Assembly: GCA_002919305.1 (NCBI GenBank)
Contig: PKFB01000022.1
Location: 62,001-126,000 of the forward strand
Length of the DNA: 64,000 bases
From: Actinomycetales bacterium
GTDB taxonomy: Bacteria; Actinomycetota; Actinomycetes; Mycobacteriales; Micromonosporaceae
Reading direction: 5' to 3'
The notes beneath the pieces were generated by a model that saw only the letters and a list, made by a program, of their open reading frames with translations, was not told the DNA's origin and made no database searches. Shown here one piece after another: positions 36,824-46,940 of the stretch. The position numbers and the translations under genes are program-made. How positions within the stretch are numbered: the first letter of the stretch is position 1; every line of letters begins with the position of its first letter.

Positions 36824-39043
36824 ATGGACGACAAACTAGCCGCATTGGCGCGAGCACACGGGGTGGCGACCTGGTACCGGGACGGGGAGCGGCGCCGCGT
36901 GGACATCGAGCCGTCCGTCGTCGTGGCGGTGCTCGCCCAGTTGGGCGTAGACGCGAGTACTCCTCAAGCGATCCGGCAGGAACTGGCCAAGCGTGAGGAA
37001 GCGGAGCGACGTCAGCTTCTGCCGCCCACCATCGTGCTGCGCAAAAGCGATGACCGGCTGATGGGGAAGGGAGTCCGCTGGCTGACCGGCCGCTCTGGGG
37101 AGATTGAGTGCGAGGACGGGCGGCGGCTGTCCCTGCACGATGACCTCGCCGCGTCTCTGCCGCTGGGCTGGCACACCCTGGTCTGTGGAGAGCAGCGGGT
37201 TACTTTGGTGGTCGCTCCAGCCCGTCTGGCTCGTCCTCCCCGAACCTGGGGATGGATGCTTCAGTTGTACGGGTTGCATTCGCGCGATTCGTGGGGGATG
37301 GGGGACCTGGGGGATCTGCGCTCCTTCACCGCTTGGGCCGCGGATCAGGGAGCGGGCATGATCCTGGTCAACCCCCTGCATGCCATCACCCCGCTGACCC
37401 CGATCGAGCGTTCCCCCTACTCGCCATCCAGCCGTAGCTTCATCAATCCGCTCTACCTGCGGGTGACCGACACCACCGCGTATGCCCGTGCCGATGAGCG
37501 GATCCGCGCCCAGGTCGATGCGCTCCGTCCGGATGACGGGGGTGATCTGGTCGACTACGACATGGTCTGGAAGGCCAAGCACGACGCGTTAGAACTGCTC
37601 TTCCCTGGGGAACAGGCCGTCGATCTGGACGCTATCCCAGGGTTGCGGGAGTTCGCGACCTTCTGCGCGTTGGCCGAGCGGTACGGCCGGAACTGGCATG
37701 AATGGCCAGAGCCATTGCGGCACCCCGGGACCGCGGCGGTGGCCGCGGCACGGCGAGAGTTGTCCTCCCGGGTGGCGTTTCACGCCTGGCTCCAGCAGTT
37801 GTGCGCCGAACAGCTCGCGGAGGTCAGTCGCGTGGCCCGCCGTATGGGGATCGGAGTCGTGCACGACCTCGCGGTGGGGTGTGATCCGAACGGAGCCGAT
37901 GCCTGGGCGCTGCAGGATGTGCTGGCCAGCGGGGTCAGCGTGGGGGCGCCACCGGACGCTTTCAACCAGCAGGGGCAGAACTGGGGGTTGCCTCCCTGGC
38001 ACCCCATCAAACTCGCTGAGGCGGGCTATCAGCCGTACGCGCAGATGATGCGGGCGGTGCTGGGACACGCCAACGGTCTGCGCATCGATCATGTCCCTGG
38101 CTTGTGGCGTCTGTGGTGGATTCCTCCGGGTGAGCCAGCCACCAGGGGCACCTACGTGTACTACGACGCTGAGGCGTTGATCGGGGTGTTGACCCTGGAG
38201 GCGTACCGCGCCGGCGCGGTCGTTGTCGGTGAGGATCTGGGCACGGTGGAGCCGGAGGTAACCCAGACCCTGCATGAGCACAACATGCTCGGCTCCGCGG
38301 TGTTGTGGTTCACCAGGGAGGAGCCGGAGCGGACGACGTCAGACATGACGTCAAACATAACGATGTCAGACATAACGGAAGAGGGCGCTCCCGCTTCGGC
38401 GGTGGCGTCGACTGCTACGCCCCCGCAGGGGGCCGGCGCGGGCACCGGAGCGGCCAGCGCGGGTAAGAACGGGCGTACCACAACCAGGGCGTCCGCCACA
38501 GGTGTCGCGACATCCGGTGACGGAGCCGACTGCATCGACCAAGCGAGCCATACGGAGCCACCTCTGCTGCCACCCCAGCGGTGGCCGGTGAACGCCGTAG
38601 CGACCATCACCACCCACGACCTGCCCACAGCGGCGGGTTTCCTCACCGCCGAACACGTCAAAGTCCGGGCGGAGCTGGGGGTGCTGATTGATGACGTCTC
38701 CACCGAGATGGCGCGGGCGGCCGCGGAGCGGGAGGAGCTGATCGGTCTGCTCCGTGCTGAAGGCTTGCTACCCGACACACCTGATGACGTCGGAGAGTCC
38801 CACGAGGCAACCGACATCCACCGCATCGTGGTGGCGATGCACGCCTTGCTCGCCAAGAGCGCGTCCCGTGTGGTGCTCGCGGCGCCCGGAGACGCGGTGG
38901 GGATGATTCAGCAGCCCAACCTGCCAGGCACCCTGGATCAATATCCGAACTGGCGGATCAAGCTTCCGATGCCATTGGAGAAGTGGTACGCCGATCCTCG
39001 GGTCGCCCGTATCGTCTCTGTGCTCAAAACGCACACCACGTGA
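36824..39043 (+). CDS. malQ: 4-alpha-glucanotransferase (amylomaltase) with internal low-complexity insert
   Basis: 739-residue glycoside hydrolase family 77 enzyme that rearranges alpha-1,4-glucans. LQLYGLHSRDSWGMGDLGDL marks the domain start, the nucleophile is Asp in GLRIDHVPGLWRLWW near 421, the acid/base is Glu in VVGEDLGTVEP near 468, and the transition-state Asp is in TTHDLPTAAG near 597. Between the last two, residues about 499-580 form a Ser/Thr/Ala/Gly-rich insert (TSDMTSNITMSDIT, then GAGAGTGAASAG) where the family normally has a short loop. ATG 36824 fits the family start (MDDKLAALARAHGV). A degenerate CACACT box six bases upstream hints at a leaderless mRNA. Confidence 0.94.
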   Translation: MDDKLAALARAHGVATWYRDGERRRVDIEPSVVVAVLAQLGVDASTPQAIRQELAKREEAERRQLLPPTIVLRKSDDRLMGKGVRWLTGRSGEIECEDGRRLSLHDDLAASLPLGWHTLVCGEQRVTLVVAPARLARPPRTWGWMLQLYGLHSRDSWGMGDLGDLRSFTAWAADQGAGMILVNPLHAITPLTPIERSPYSPSSRSFINPLYLRVTDTTAYARADERIRAQVDALRPDDGGDLVDYDMVWKAKHDALELLFPGEQAVDLDAIPGLREFATFCALAERYGRNWHEWPEPLRHPGTAAVAAARRELSSRVAFHAWLQQLCAEQLAEVSRVARRMGIGVVHDLAVGCDPNGADAWALQDVLASGVSVGAPPDAFNQQGQNWGLPPWHPIKLAEAGYQPYAQMMRAVLGHANGLRIDHVPGLWRLWWIPPGEPATRGTYVYYDAEALIGVLTLEAYRAGAVVVGEDLGTVEPEVTQTLHEHNMLGSAVLWFTREEPERTTSDMTSNITMSDITEEGAPASAVASTATPPQGAGAGTGAASAGKNGRTTTRASATGVATSGDGADCIDQASHTEPPLLPPQRWPVNAVATITTHDLPTAAGFLTAEHVKVRAELGVLIDDVSTEMARAAAEREELIGLLRAEGLLPDTPDDVGESHEATDIHRIVVAMHALLAKSASRVVLAAPGDAVGMIQQPNLPGTLDQYPNWRIKLPMPLEKWYADPRVARIVSVLKTHTT

Positions 39044-39251
39044 CCGCTCAGGCGTCTCTTGGCTCCGTGTGTCTGTCTCTCGCCGTGCCTTTCCGACGAG
39101 GCGTCTTCAACTAGGCGTCTGGCGTACTCCCACCAGGGCGCCCGAACGGGGGTAACGACGCCGACCCTGAAGCCGCAGCTCATCCGGTTGGCGCCAGAAG
39201 TTGACCGATTGGCCCATGGCAACTGCGCCAACAGGTCGTCAATACAGATCC

Positions 39252-39310
39252 TTCACGTGTCCGAAACAAGGCGTGACGCTGTCGAAACACTCCGGTGTGT
39301 AGTCGGAAAC
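39252..39310 (+). promoter_or_regulatory. GlnR-type operator array (three half-site pairs) before amtB
   Basis: Three repeats of the GlnR pattern GTnAC-N6-GAAAC are visible: TTCAC 39252/GAAAC 39263, GTGAC 39273/GAAAC 39284, GTGTG 39295/GAAAC 39306. Spacers inside pairs are exactly 6 bases and the pairs repeat every 21-22 bases, two helical turns. The array ends 88 bases before the amtB start. Known GlnR operators of actinobacteria upstream of amtB-glnK-glnD have this form. The rest of the 39044-39398 gap shows no gene. Confidence 0.85.
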
Positions 39311-39398
39311 AGCACAGCGGTTGGCTGACGCGCAACCGGCGGACGGGCGACGCGGCCCGGTGGATTGCCGGGAGGAGGGTACCTAGAGAGGAGGCAGC

Positions 39399-41149
<1,751 letters not shown>

Positions 41150-41166
41150 GGACGACCTGGAGGACC

Positions 41167-43404
41167 GTGACGGAAACCGTGGGAGCGGCGGCACGCGCCG
41201 CGCGTGCCGCCGCTCTCGATGCCTGGCTGGCGGAGCTACTACCTGACCGGCCGGGCTTCGCTCTACTTGCGCTGGGTGGACTGGCACGCCGGGAGTGCCT
41301 GCTGCACACCGATCTGGACCTGTTGCTGGTCCACGATGGGCGGTCAGACGTGGCCGACGTGGCGGATATCTGGTATCCGATCTGGGACGCCGGATACGCC
41401 CTCGATCACGCGGTGCGCACGACGCGTGAGGCGCTGGCTGTCGCGGAACAGGATGTGAAGTCAGCCCTGGGAATGCTCGGTGCGCGCTTCATCGCCGGCG
41501 ACGCCACACTCGCCGCCTCTCTCCAAAGCGCCTTGCGGGACGATTGGCGGCGACACGCGCACCAGCGGCTTCCCGCGCTCCGTGAGCTGACGGAGCAGCG
41601 CTGGAAGCGCCACGGGGAACTGGCATTTCTCCAAGAGGGGGATGTCAAGGAAGCCCGGGGCGGGCTGCGAGACGTCGTCACTCTGGAAGGCTTGGCCGCC
41701 GCGCACGTGACCAACCTGCCTCGACGGCAGGTGCGCGAGGCGTACCAACGTCTGGTGGATGTGCGGGAAGCGCTGCATATCGCGGCCGGCAAGCGTGTGG
41801 ACCGGCTCCTTCTGGCCTACCGGGCGCCGGTCGCCACGCTGCTTGGATTGGCTGGTCCGGATGCCCTGGCCCGGCAGGTCAGCCAGGATGCCCGCATCAT
41901 CGCGCACGGAGCGGATACCGCCTGGCGTGCGGTTGATCGGTGGCTGGGGAGCCGACGACGCATCGTTAGCCGGTACCGCCAGGTGCGCCGTCCCCTGGCC
42001 GCGGGGGTCGTGGAGCAGGACGGAGAGGTGGTGCTGGCCCGCGGCGTCACACCGTCGGAGGATCCGGTGCTTCCGCTGCGGGTGGCGGCGGCTGCGGCAA
42101 CAGCGAGCCTGCCGATCGCCCCGGCCACCCTCGAAGCCCTGGCCTCCGGATGCCCGCCGCTGCCTGATCCGTGGCCTCCTGAAGCGCGTCATGCGTTCAT
42201 CGCGCTGCTTGGCGCTGGGACCGGTCTTATAGAAACGTGGGAGGCGTGCGACCAGTATGGGTTGGTCGAGCGCTGGTTGCCCGAATGGAACCTGGTGCGC
42301 GCCCTGCCCCAGCACAACCCGGTGCATCAGTACACCGTGGACCGGCATCTGGTGCAGACCGTGGTCGAGGCCACTGCGTACGTCAGGGATGTGGCCCGCC
42401 CCGATCTCCTGCTCGTGGCCTGCCTCCTGCACGATATCGGCAAGGGATTACCCGGTGACCACAGCACGGCTGGGGAGCCGGTAGCCCGTCGGATCTGTGA
42501 ACGGATCGGGTTCGACGCCGCCGAAGCTGCTGTGGTAGCCAGGCTGATCCGGCACCATCTCCTGCTGCCTGAGACCGCGACCCGGCGAGACCTGAATGAC
42601 CCGATGACCCTGACCAGCGTGGTCCGTGCGGTCGGCGGGTCGGAGGCGCTCGACTTGTTGTACGCGTTGACGCGGGCGGACGCCGCCGCCACGGGCCCGC
42701 TGGCGTGGTCAACCTGGAAAGGGCGACTGGTGGAGAACCTGGTCTTTTTGACCCGCCGTCGCCTGGCCGGTGGTCCTACCCCCACCACACCACCCCCTGA
42801 CGCGCGCTTGGGAGCGCTCGCTGCGGCGCCGCTGCCGGCGGTCCGGATCGAGGAGGACCGGATCACCGTCGTAGCGGCGGAGCGCCCCGCGCTGCTCCCC
42901 GCTGTGGCCGGCTGTCTGGCGCTCCATCGGCTAGAGGTGCTCGCGGCCGACATTGCGGCCGTGGACGGCCGGATTGTGATCGATTGCCTGGTTAAACCTA
43001 AATTCGGGTCTCCGCCTCAGCAGGACCTGCTCACCGCCGACCTGAGGCGGGCGGTCATGGGGGCGCTTCCCATTGAGGAACGCATGGCGGCCAGGGAACG
43101 GGCGTACCGGCGTACCCGGGATCCGGCTCCGCCGCCCCGGGTGCTGTGGCTGGATCACGTCGCGACCGACGCCACGGTACTGGAGTTGCGAGCGGCCGAC
43201 TCTGAAGGACTGCTCTACCGGGTGACCGGTGCCCTGGATCGGGTTGGCGCTCCGATCCGAGCCGCCCGGATCTCCACCCTGGGTGGTGACGTGGTGGACG
43301 CGTTCTACCTGATTGGGGACTTCAGCAACCCTGACAGGCGGGCCCAGGTAGCGGCCGCGGTTCTGCGGGCGGTCGAGTCGACCGGCGAGACCGGTGAGAG
43401 TTGA
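41167..43404 (+). CDS. glnD: PII nucleotidyltransferase/removing enzyme GlnD
   Basis: 745-residue sensor of nitrogen status that modifies PII. The nucleotidyltransferase core is short but has LALGGLARRECLLHTDLDLL (the G-x11-DxD motif) near residue 36. An HD phosphohydrolase domain has CLLHDIGKGLPGDHS near 421, and two ACT domains follow (about 585-655 and 665-740). It is somewhat shorter than the roughly 800-890 residues common in the family, mostly at the N-terminus. GTG 41167 has GGAGG only three bases upstream. Last gene of the operon. Confidence 0.95.
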   Translation: MTETVGAAARAARAAALDAWLAELLPDRPGFALLALGGLARRECLLHTDLDLLLVHDGRSDVADVADIWYPIWDAGYALDHAVRTTREALAVAEQDVKSALGMLGARFIAGDATLAASLQSALRDDWRRHAHQRLPALRELTEQRWKRHGELAFLQEGDVKEARGGLRDVVTLEGLAAAHVTNLPRRQVREAYQRLVDVREALHIAAGKRVDRLLLAYRAPVATLLGLAGPDALARQVSQDARIIAHGADTAWRAVDRWLGSRRRIVSRYRQVRRPLAAGVVEQDGEVVLARGVTPSEDPVLPLRVAAAAATASLPIAPATLEALASGCPPLPDPWPPEARHAFIALLGAGTGLIETWEACDQYGLVERWLPEWNLVRALPQHNPVHQYTVDRHLVQTVVEATAYVRDVARPDLLLVACLLHDIGKGLPGDHSTAGEPVARRICERIGFDAAEAAVVARLIRHHLLLPETATRRDLNDPMTLTSVVRAVGGSEALDLLYALTRADAAATGPLAWSTWKGRLVENLVFLTRRRLAGGPTPTTPPPDARLGALAAAPLPAVRIEEDRITVVAAERPALLPAVAGCLALHRLEVLAADIAAVDGRIVIDCLVKPKFGSPPQQDLLTADLRRAVMGALPIEERMAARERAYRRTRDPAPPPRVLWLDHVATDATVLELRAADSEGLLYRVTGALDRVGAPIRAARISTLGGDVVDAFYLIGDFSNPDRRAQVAAAVLRAVESTGETGES

Positions 43405-43555
43405 GTCTCACCCCTCCCAAAACACCGAAGCACGATCCTCGACGGAGCGGCTCCAAGCGGATTCGCAGGGCCGTGAACCGGGGAAGCGACATGTCTTCCA
43501 ATCCCAACGGCCTTCCATCACACAACGGCAGGGCGCTCCCCAACAGCAGGGAAGC

Positions 43556-44092
43556 TTAGGCCCTGCCGAGGGGGTGAGTGGTGTCGACGTCGTTTTGGGC
43601 GGGGACCTTGGCCCCAAGCCTGTCGGTCGCGGTGCTGGCGATGGAGAAGTCGGTATCCACGGTGTTGACCTGGCGTCGGAACAAGCGCAGCAGGCACCAG
43701 TTTTCCGCGATCAGCAGTGACGTGTACGGGCCGTGCGCCTCCAGGCTGGTCTGCCCCTCCCGGAGCGCGCGCTCCGCTGAGCGCAGCAACAGACGTGTCT
43801 GATCCAGGTAGATCGACTCCAAGAAGCAGGGCGGATTGTCGGTTGTGGTCAGGGCGCCCCCGATCTCCCACAGTGCCCGTTCGACCGCGCCCCCGATGTA
43901 CAGGTTGCGGGCCGCGAGGATGTGAGAGTACAGCCGAATCCACAGGGCGAAGTGGTGGCGGTCGTCGAGGACCAGAGGCAGGATCCGGGTTCCGGTGTCG
44001 ACGTCCACCTGCTCCGGGTGCAGGCCACGGGCGACGACCTCTTGGCAGATCGCTGGCACGTCGCGGCCACGCAGTAGCACACGCTCCCTCAC
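43556..44092 (-). CDS. Protein of unknown function paired with amidohydrolase
   Basis: 178 residues; I do not recognise the family. It is mostly helical with no signal peptide or membrane segment. Notable stretches are LVLDDRHHFALWIRLYSHIL, NPPCFLESIYLDQTRLLLRS, and an unstructured end. GTG 44092 overlaps the TGA of the amidohydrolase upstream (GTGA), so the two are translationally coupled. A role as a partner subunit or in the same pathway as the amidohydrolase is an inference from this coupling. Confidence 0.8.
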   Translation of the reverse strand: MRERVLLRGRDVPAICQEVVARGLHPEQVDVDTGTRILPLVLDDRHHFALWIRLYSHILAARNLYIGGAVERALWEIGGALTTTDNPPCFLESIYLDQTRLLLRSAERALREGQTSLEAHGPYTSLLIAENWCLLRLFRRQVNTVDTDFSIASTATDRLGAKVPAQNDVDTTHPLGRA

Positions 44093-45072
44093 CGCGCATC
44101 CTTTCCGGCGGGTCGATCGGGACGACCGGATCGCGCCGCCACGCTCTCAGACGCCTGCTTTGGTTCGGGCGACCGTTCCGCGTTGGGGGACTGCGGCGTT
44201 GCGGACAGCCGCTCCGGAGCGATCAGACGCAGCAGGTTGCGACCCAACAAGTCCGGAAGCCATGTGGGATCTACACGTGCGAAGTACGCCGTCATCACCA
44301 GCGTCAGCAGGGCCGTGTAGCTGCTGGCGTAGGGGAGGTCGGAGCCGTATATCACCCGCTGGGGATCCACCGTGCACAGCACCGTGAACAGGTCGTACAT
44401 CCGGACCACGGAGGTCTCGAAATAGACGTTGGGGTACGCGGCCAACACCCGTAGCGCGTCGGGCATGTCGATGAAGGAGGAGTGGGCCAACACCAGCTTT
44501 AAATCAGGGAAGTCCGTGGCGAGGGCCGCCAGATCATCGGTGATCGCCGTCATGCCGAGGCCGGTGTGCACCAAGATAGGGAGTCCGTCGGCTGCGGCTC
44601 GGGCGAACAAGGGCTGTACCGTCGGCGAGCTGAGGGAGAAGCACTGGGCTCGGGGATGCAGTTTGATGCCCCGACAGCCGCGTTCCACGCCTCGCCCGTA
44701 CTCGGCTTCCCACGGGCCGTTGAGGTTGAGGCGCATGAATGGGATCAGGCGTTCTGGCACCTGTTGACAGACTTTCCAGACCCGCTCGTTGGGGATCCGG
44801 AAGTCCACGCCTTGATCGGGATCGTTGAAGGGGAAGACCACCGCGCCGGCGACGTGGTAACGGTCGAGATCAGCCAACAGACCGTCGACATCCAGGGAAC
44901 GCCCGTCGTGATCGCGTCCGATATGGGTGTGTGCGTCCCAGATCGGGGAGGACTCGAACTGCTCCCCGGCCAGGCGGCGTAGGTAGTCGTACGAGCGCAG
45001 TGACACCCCCGCCTGGGGAATCATCGACACCTCGAAGTAGCGCTCATACGGTATCCGTCCATGCCCGGACAC
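44089..45072 (-). CDS. Metal-dependent amidohydrolase (amidohydrolase_2 type)
   Basis: 327-residue TIM-barrel hydrolase or decarboxylase. Metal ligands are visible: His48-x-His50 in WDAHTHIG, then GIKLHPR, ILVHTG, VLAHSS and the catalytic Asp in VIYGSDLPYASS near residue 242. The C-terminal 40 residues are charged and disordered. The family includes decarboxylases of aromatic acids and lactonases; the substrate here is unknown. GTG 45072 lies six bases after a GATAAT box and has no ribosome site. It heads a two-gene operon with the unknown protein and is divergent from ffh. Confidence 0.87.
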   Translation of the reverse strand: MSGHGRIPYERYFEVSMIPQAGVSLRSYDYLRRLAGEQFESSPIWDAHTHIGRDHDGRSLDVDGLLADLDRYHVAGAVVFPFNDPDQGVDFRIPNERVWKVCQQVPERLIPFMRLNLNGPWEAEYGRGVERGCRGIKLHPRAQCFSLSSPTVQPLFARAAADGLPILVHTGLGMTAITDDLAALATDFPDLKLVLAHSSFIDMPDALRVLAAYPNVYFETSVVRMYDLFTVLCTVDPQRVIYGSDLPYASSYTALLTLVMTAYFARVDPTWLPDLLGRNLLRLIAPERLSATPQSPNAERSPEPKQASESVAARSGRPDRPAGKDAR

Positions 45073-45078
45073 CTGATC

Positions 45079-45084
45079 ATTATC
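45079..45084 (-). promoter_or_regulatory. -10 box GATAAT of the minus-strand amidohydrolase operon
   Basis: Read on the minus strand, GATAAT ends 6 bases before GTG 45072 with no Shine-Dalgarno sequence, so the message is probably leaderless. It lies in the 192-base divergent gap with ffh. Confidence 0.5.
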
Positions 45085-45264
45085 TCTGTTTTTGCTGGAT
45101 TTGCCACAGTTGTGCGGCTGAGGTGTATGAGGTTTGCGGCGGTGAGGACCCGCCGTCGCGGAGTAGCTGTCACAGACTTCCGGCTACGCTCACAGGAGCG
45201 TGCATTTTCCTGGGAGCGGCTGTCCGCCCCCGTCCGCCGAACCGATACCTGAGGACGACCCGAC

Positions 45265-46827
45265 GTGTTCGACACCCTGACTGAACGGCTGTCCGGCATT
45301 TTCAGCCAGCTCCGTGGCAAGGGTCGGATCTCCGAATCCGACATTAACTCCGCTACCCGGCAGATCCGCTTGGCGCTCCTCGAGGCCGATGTCGCCCTCC
45401 CCGTGGTCAAGCAGTTCATTGAGCGGGTGCGGAATCGGGCGCGCGGCGCGGAGGTGTCGCAGGCGCTCAACCCGGCACAGCAGATCATCAAGATCGTTCA
45501 CGAGGAGCTCATCACCATCCTGGGTGGCCAAGCGCGCCGGCTCCAATTCGCCAAGCAGCCACCCACCGTCATCATGCTCGCCGGTTTGCAGGGTTCAGGT
45601 AAGACCACCCTGGCGGGCAAGCTTGCTCGCTGGCTCCGTGAGCAAGGACACCAGCCCCTGCTCGTCGCCGCGGACTTGCAGCGCCCCAACGCGGTCAACC
45701 AGCTACAGGTACTCGGCGCTCGGGCCGGTGTGGAGGTATACGCGCCACAACCGGGCAACGGCGTGGGGGACCCGGTCGCCGTCGCCCGTGATTCAGTGGA
45801 GTACGCGGCTCGGACCCACCGCGACATCGTGATCGTGGACACGGCAGGTCGGCTGGGTATCGATGCCGAGATGATGGCGCAGGCAGCGGCGATCCGTGAC
45901 GCGATACAGCCAGATGAGGTGCTGTTCGTCATCGACGCGATGACCGGTCAGGACGCGGTCGCCACTGCGGAGGCGTTCCGAGACGGAGTCGGCATCACCG
46001 GGGTGGTGCTGTCCAAGCTGGACGGTGACGCCCGAGGCGGTGCGGCGCTGTCGGTCCGCGAGGTCACCGGCGCCCCCATCCTGTTCGCTTCGGTGGGGGA
46101 GAAGCTGGAGGACTTCGACATCTTCCACCCCGACCGGATGGCATCGCGCATCCTGGGCATGGGGGACGTCCTGACCCTCATCGAACAGGCGGAACGCGCC
46201 TTCGCCGAGGAGCAGAAGGAGCGGATGACCGCCAAGCTGCTCGGGGAGCAGGAGTTCACGCTGGAAGACTTCCTCGAGCAGTTGTTGGCGGTGCGGAAGA
46301 TGGGGCCGATCGCCAACGTATTGGCGATGATGCCCGGTATGGGGCAATTGAAGGATCAGATCGCTGAGATCGATGACAAGCACATCGATCGGATCACCGC
46401 GATCATCCGTTCGATGACGCCGGCTGAGCGGCTTGACCCCAAGATCATCAATGGCTCTCGCCGGATCCGGATCGCTAACGGTTCCGGTACCTCGGTGACC
46501 GATGTCAACCAGCTCATTGAGCGGTTCTTCGAAGCCCGCAAAGCCCTCAAGCAGATGACCAGCGCTATGGGGCTGACCGGTATGCGGAAGGCCACTAAGT
46601 CACCCAAGATCAAGCGCAAGGGGAAGAAGGGGAAGGTGGTCAAGCAGAACCGGCGTTCAATCCCCGGCGGCTTGCCCGGTGGTCTGCCCGGGGGCCTGGC
46701 CGGGTTGCCTCGGGGCGGGCTGCCCACCGTGCCACAGGACGTTGCTGGAGGGGAGCCTGGGCTACCGCCCGGCTTCCAGATGCCGAAGATCGACTTTTCC
46801 AAGTTGGGCCGGCGGAAGGACTCCTGA
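45265..46827 (+). CDS. ffh: Signal recognition particle protein Ffh
   Basis: 520-residue SRP54 GTPase. The N domain FDTLTERLSGIFSQLRGKGR is followed by G1 GLQGSGKTTLAGKLARWL near residue 107, DTAGRLGIDAEMM, SKLDGDARGGAALS, then the M domain (about 330-440) with MGQLKDQIAEIDDKHIDRIT and the RNA-binding RSMTPAERLDPKIINGSRRI. The tail beyond 450 is Lys- then Gly/Pro-rich (GGLPGGLPGGLAGLPRGGLP). GTG 45265 has GAGGA nine bases upstream. It works with FtsY and the two signal peptidases in this window. Confidence 0.98.
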   Translation: MFDTLTERLSGIFSQLRGKGRISESDINSATRQIRLALLEADVALPVVKQFIERVRNRARGAEVSQALNPAQQIIKIVHEELITILGGQARRLQFAKQPPTVIMLAGLQGSGKTTLAGKLARWLREQGHQPLLVAADLQRPNAVNQLQVLGARAGVEVYAPQPGNGVGDPVAVARDSVEYAARTHRDIVIVDTAGRLGIDAEMMAQAAAIRDAIQPDEVLFVIDAMTGQDAVATAEAFRDGVGITGVVLSKLDGDARGGAALSVREVTGAPILFASVGEKLEDFDIFHPDRMASRILGMGDVLTLIEQAERAFAEEQKERMTAKLLGEQEFTLEDFLEQLLAVRKMGPIANVLAMMPGMGQLKDQIAEIDDKHIDRITAIIRSMTPAERLDPKIINGSRRIRIANGSGTSVTDVNQLIERFFEARKALKQMTSAMGLTGMRKATKSPKIKRKGKKGKVVKQNRRSIPGGLPGGLPGGLAGLPRGGLPTVPQDVAGGEPGLPPGFQMPKIDFSKLGRRKDS

Positions 46828-46859
46828 CCGGTCCGCCCCGGTGGCGGGATGACCGTTTT

Positions 46860-46902
46860 CGGTTCGGGGATGCCACCGGCCCCGGTGAGCGTCCCCGAAC
46901 CG
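46860..46902 (+). terminator. Hairpin after ffh
   Basis: The outer stem CGGTTCGGGGA (46860-46870) pairs perfectly with TCCCCGAACCG (46892-46902), and an inner ACCGG/CCGGT stem sits within. An overlapping alternative stem (46838-46845 with 46872-46879) is mutually exclusive with part of it. The U tract is poor. Confidence 0.65.
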
Positions 46903-46928
46903 TGTGCTGTGTCCGCTCAGCGGTGCAC

Positions 46929-46934
46929 TAGGGT
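46929..46934 (+). promoter_or_regulatory. -10 box TAGGGT of amidohydrolase gene
   Basis: TAGGGT ends 6 bases before ATG 46941 and no ribosome site is present, consistent with a leaderless transcript. Confidence 0.5.
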
Positions 46935-46940
46935 GCGACC

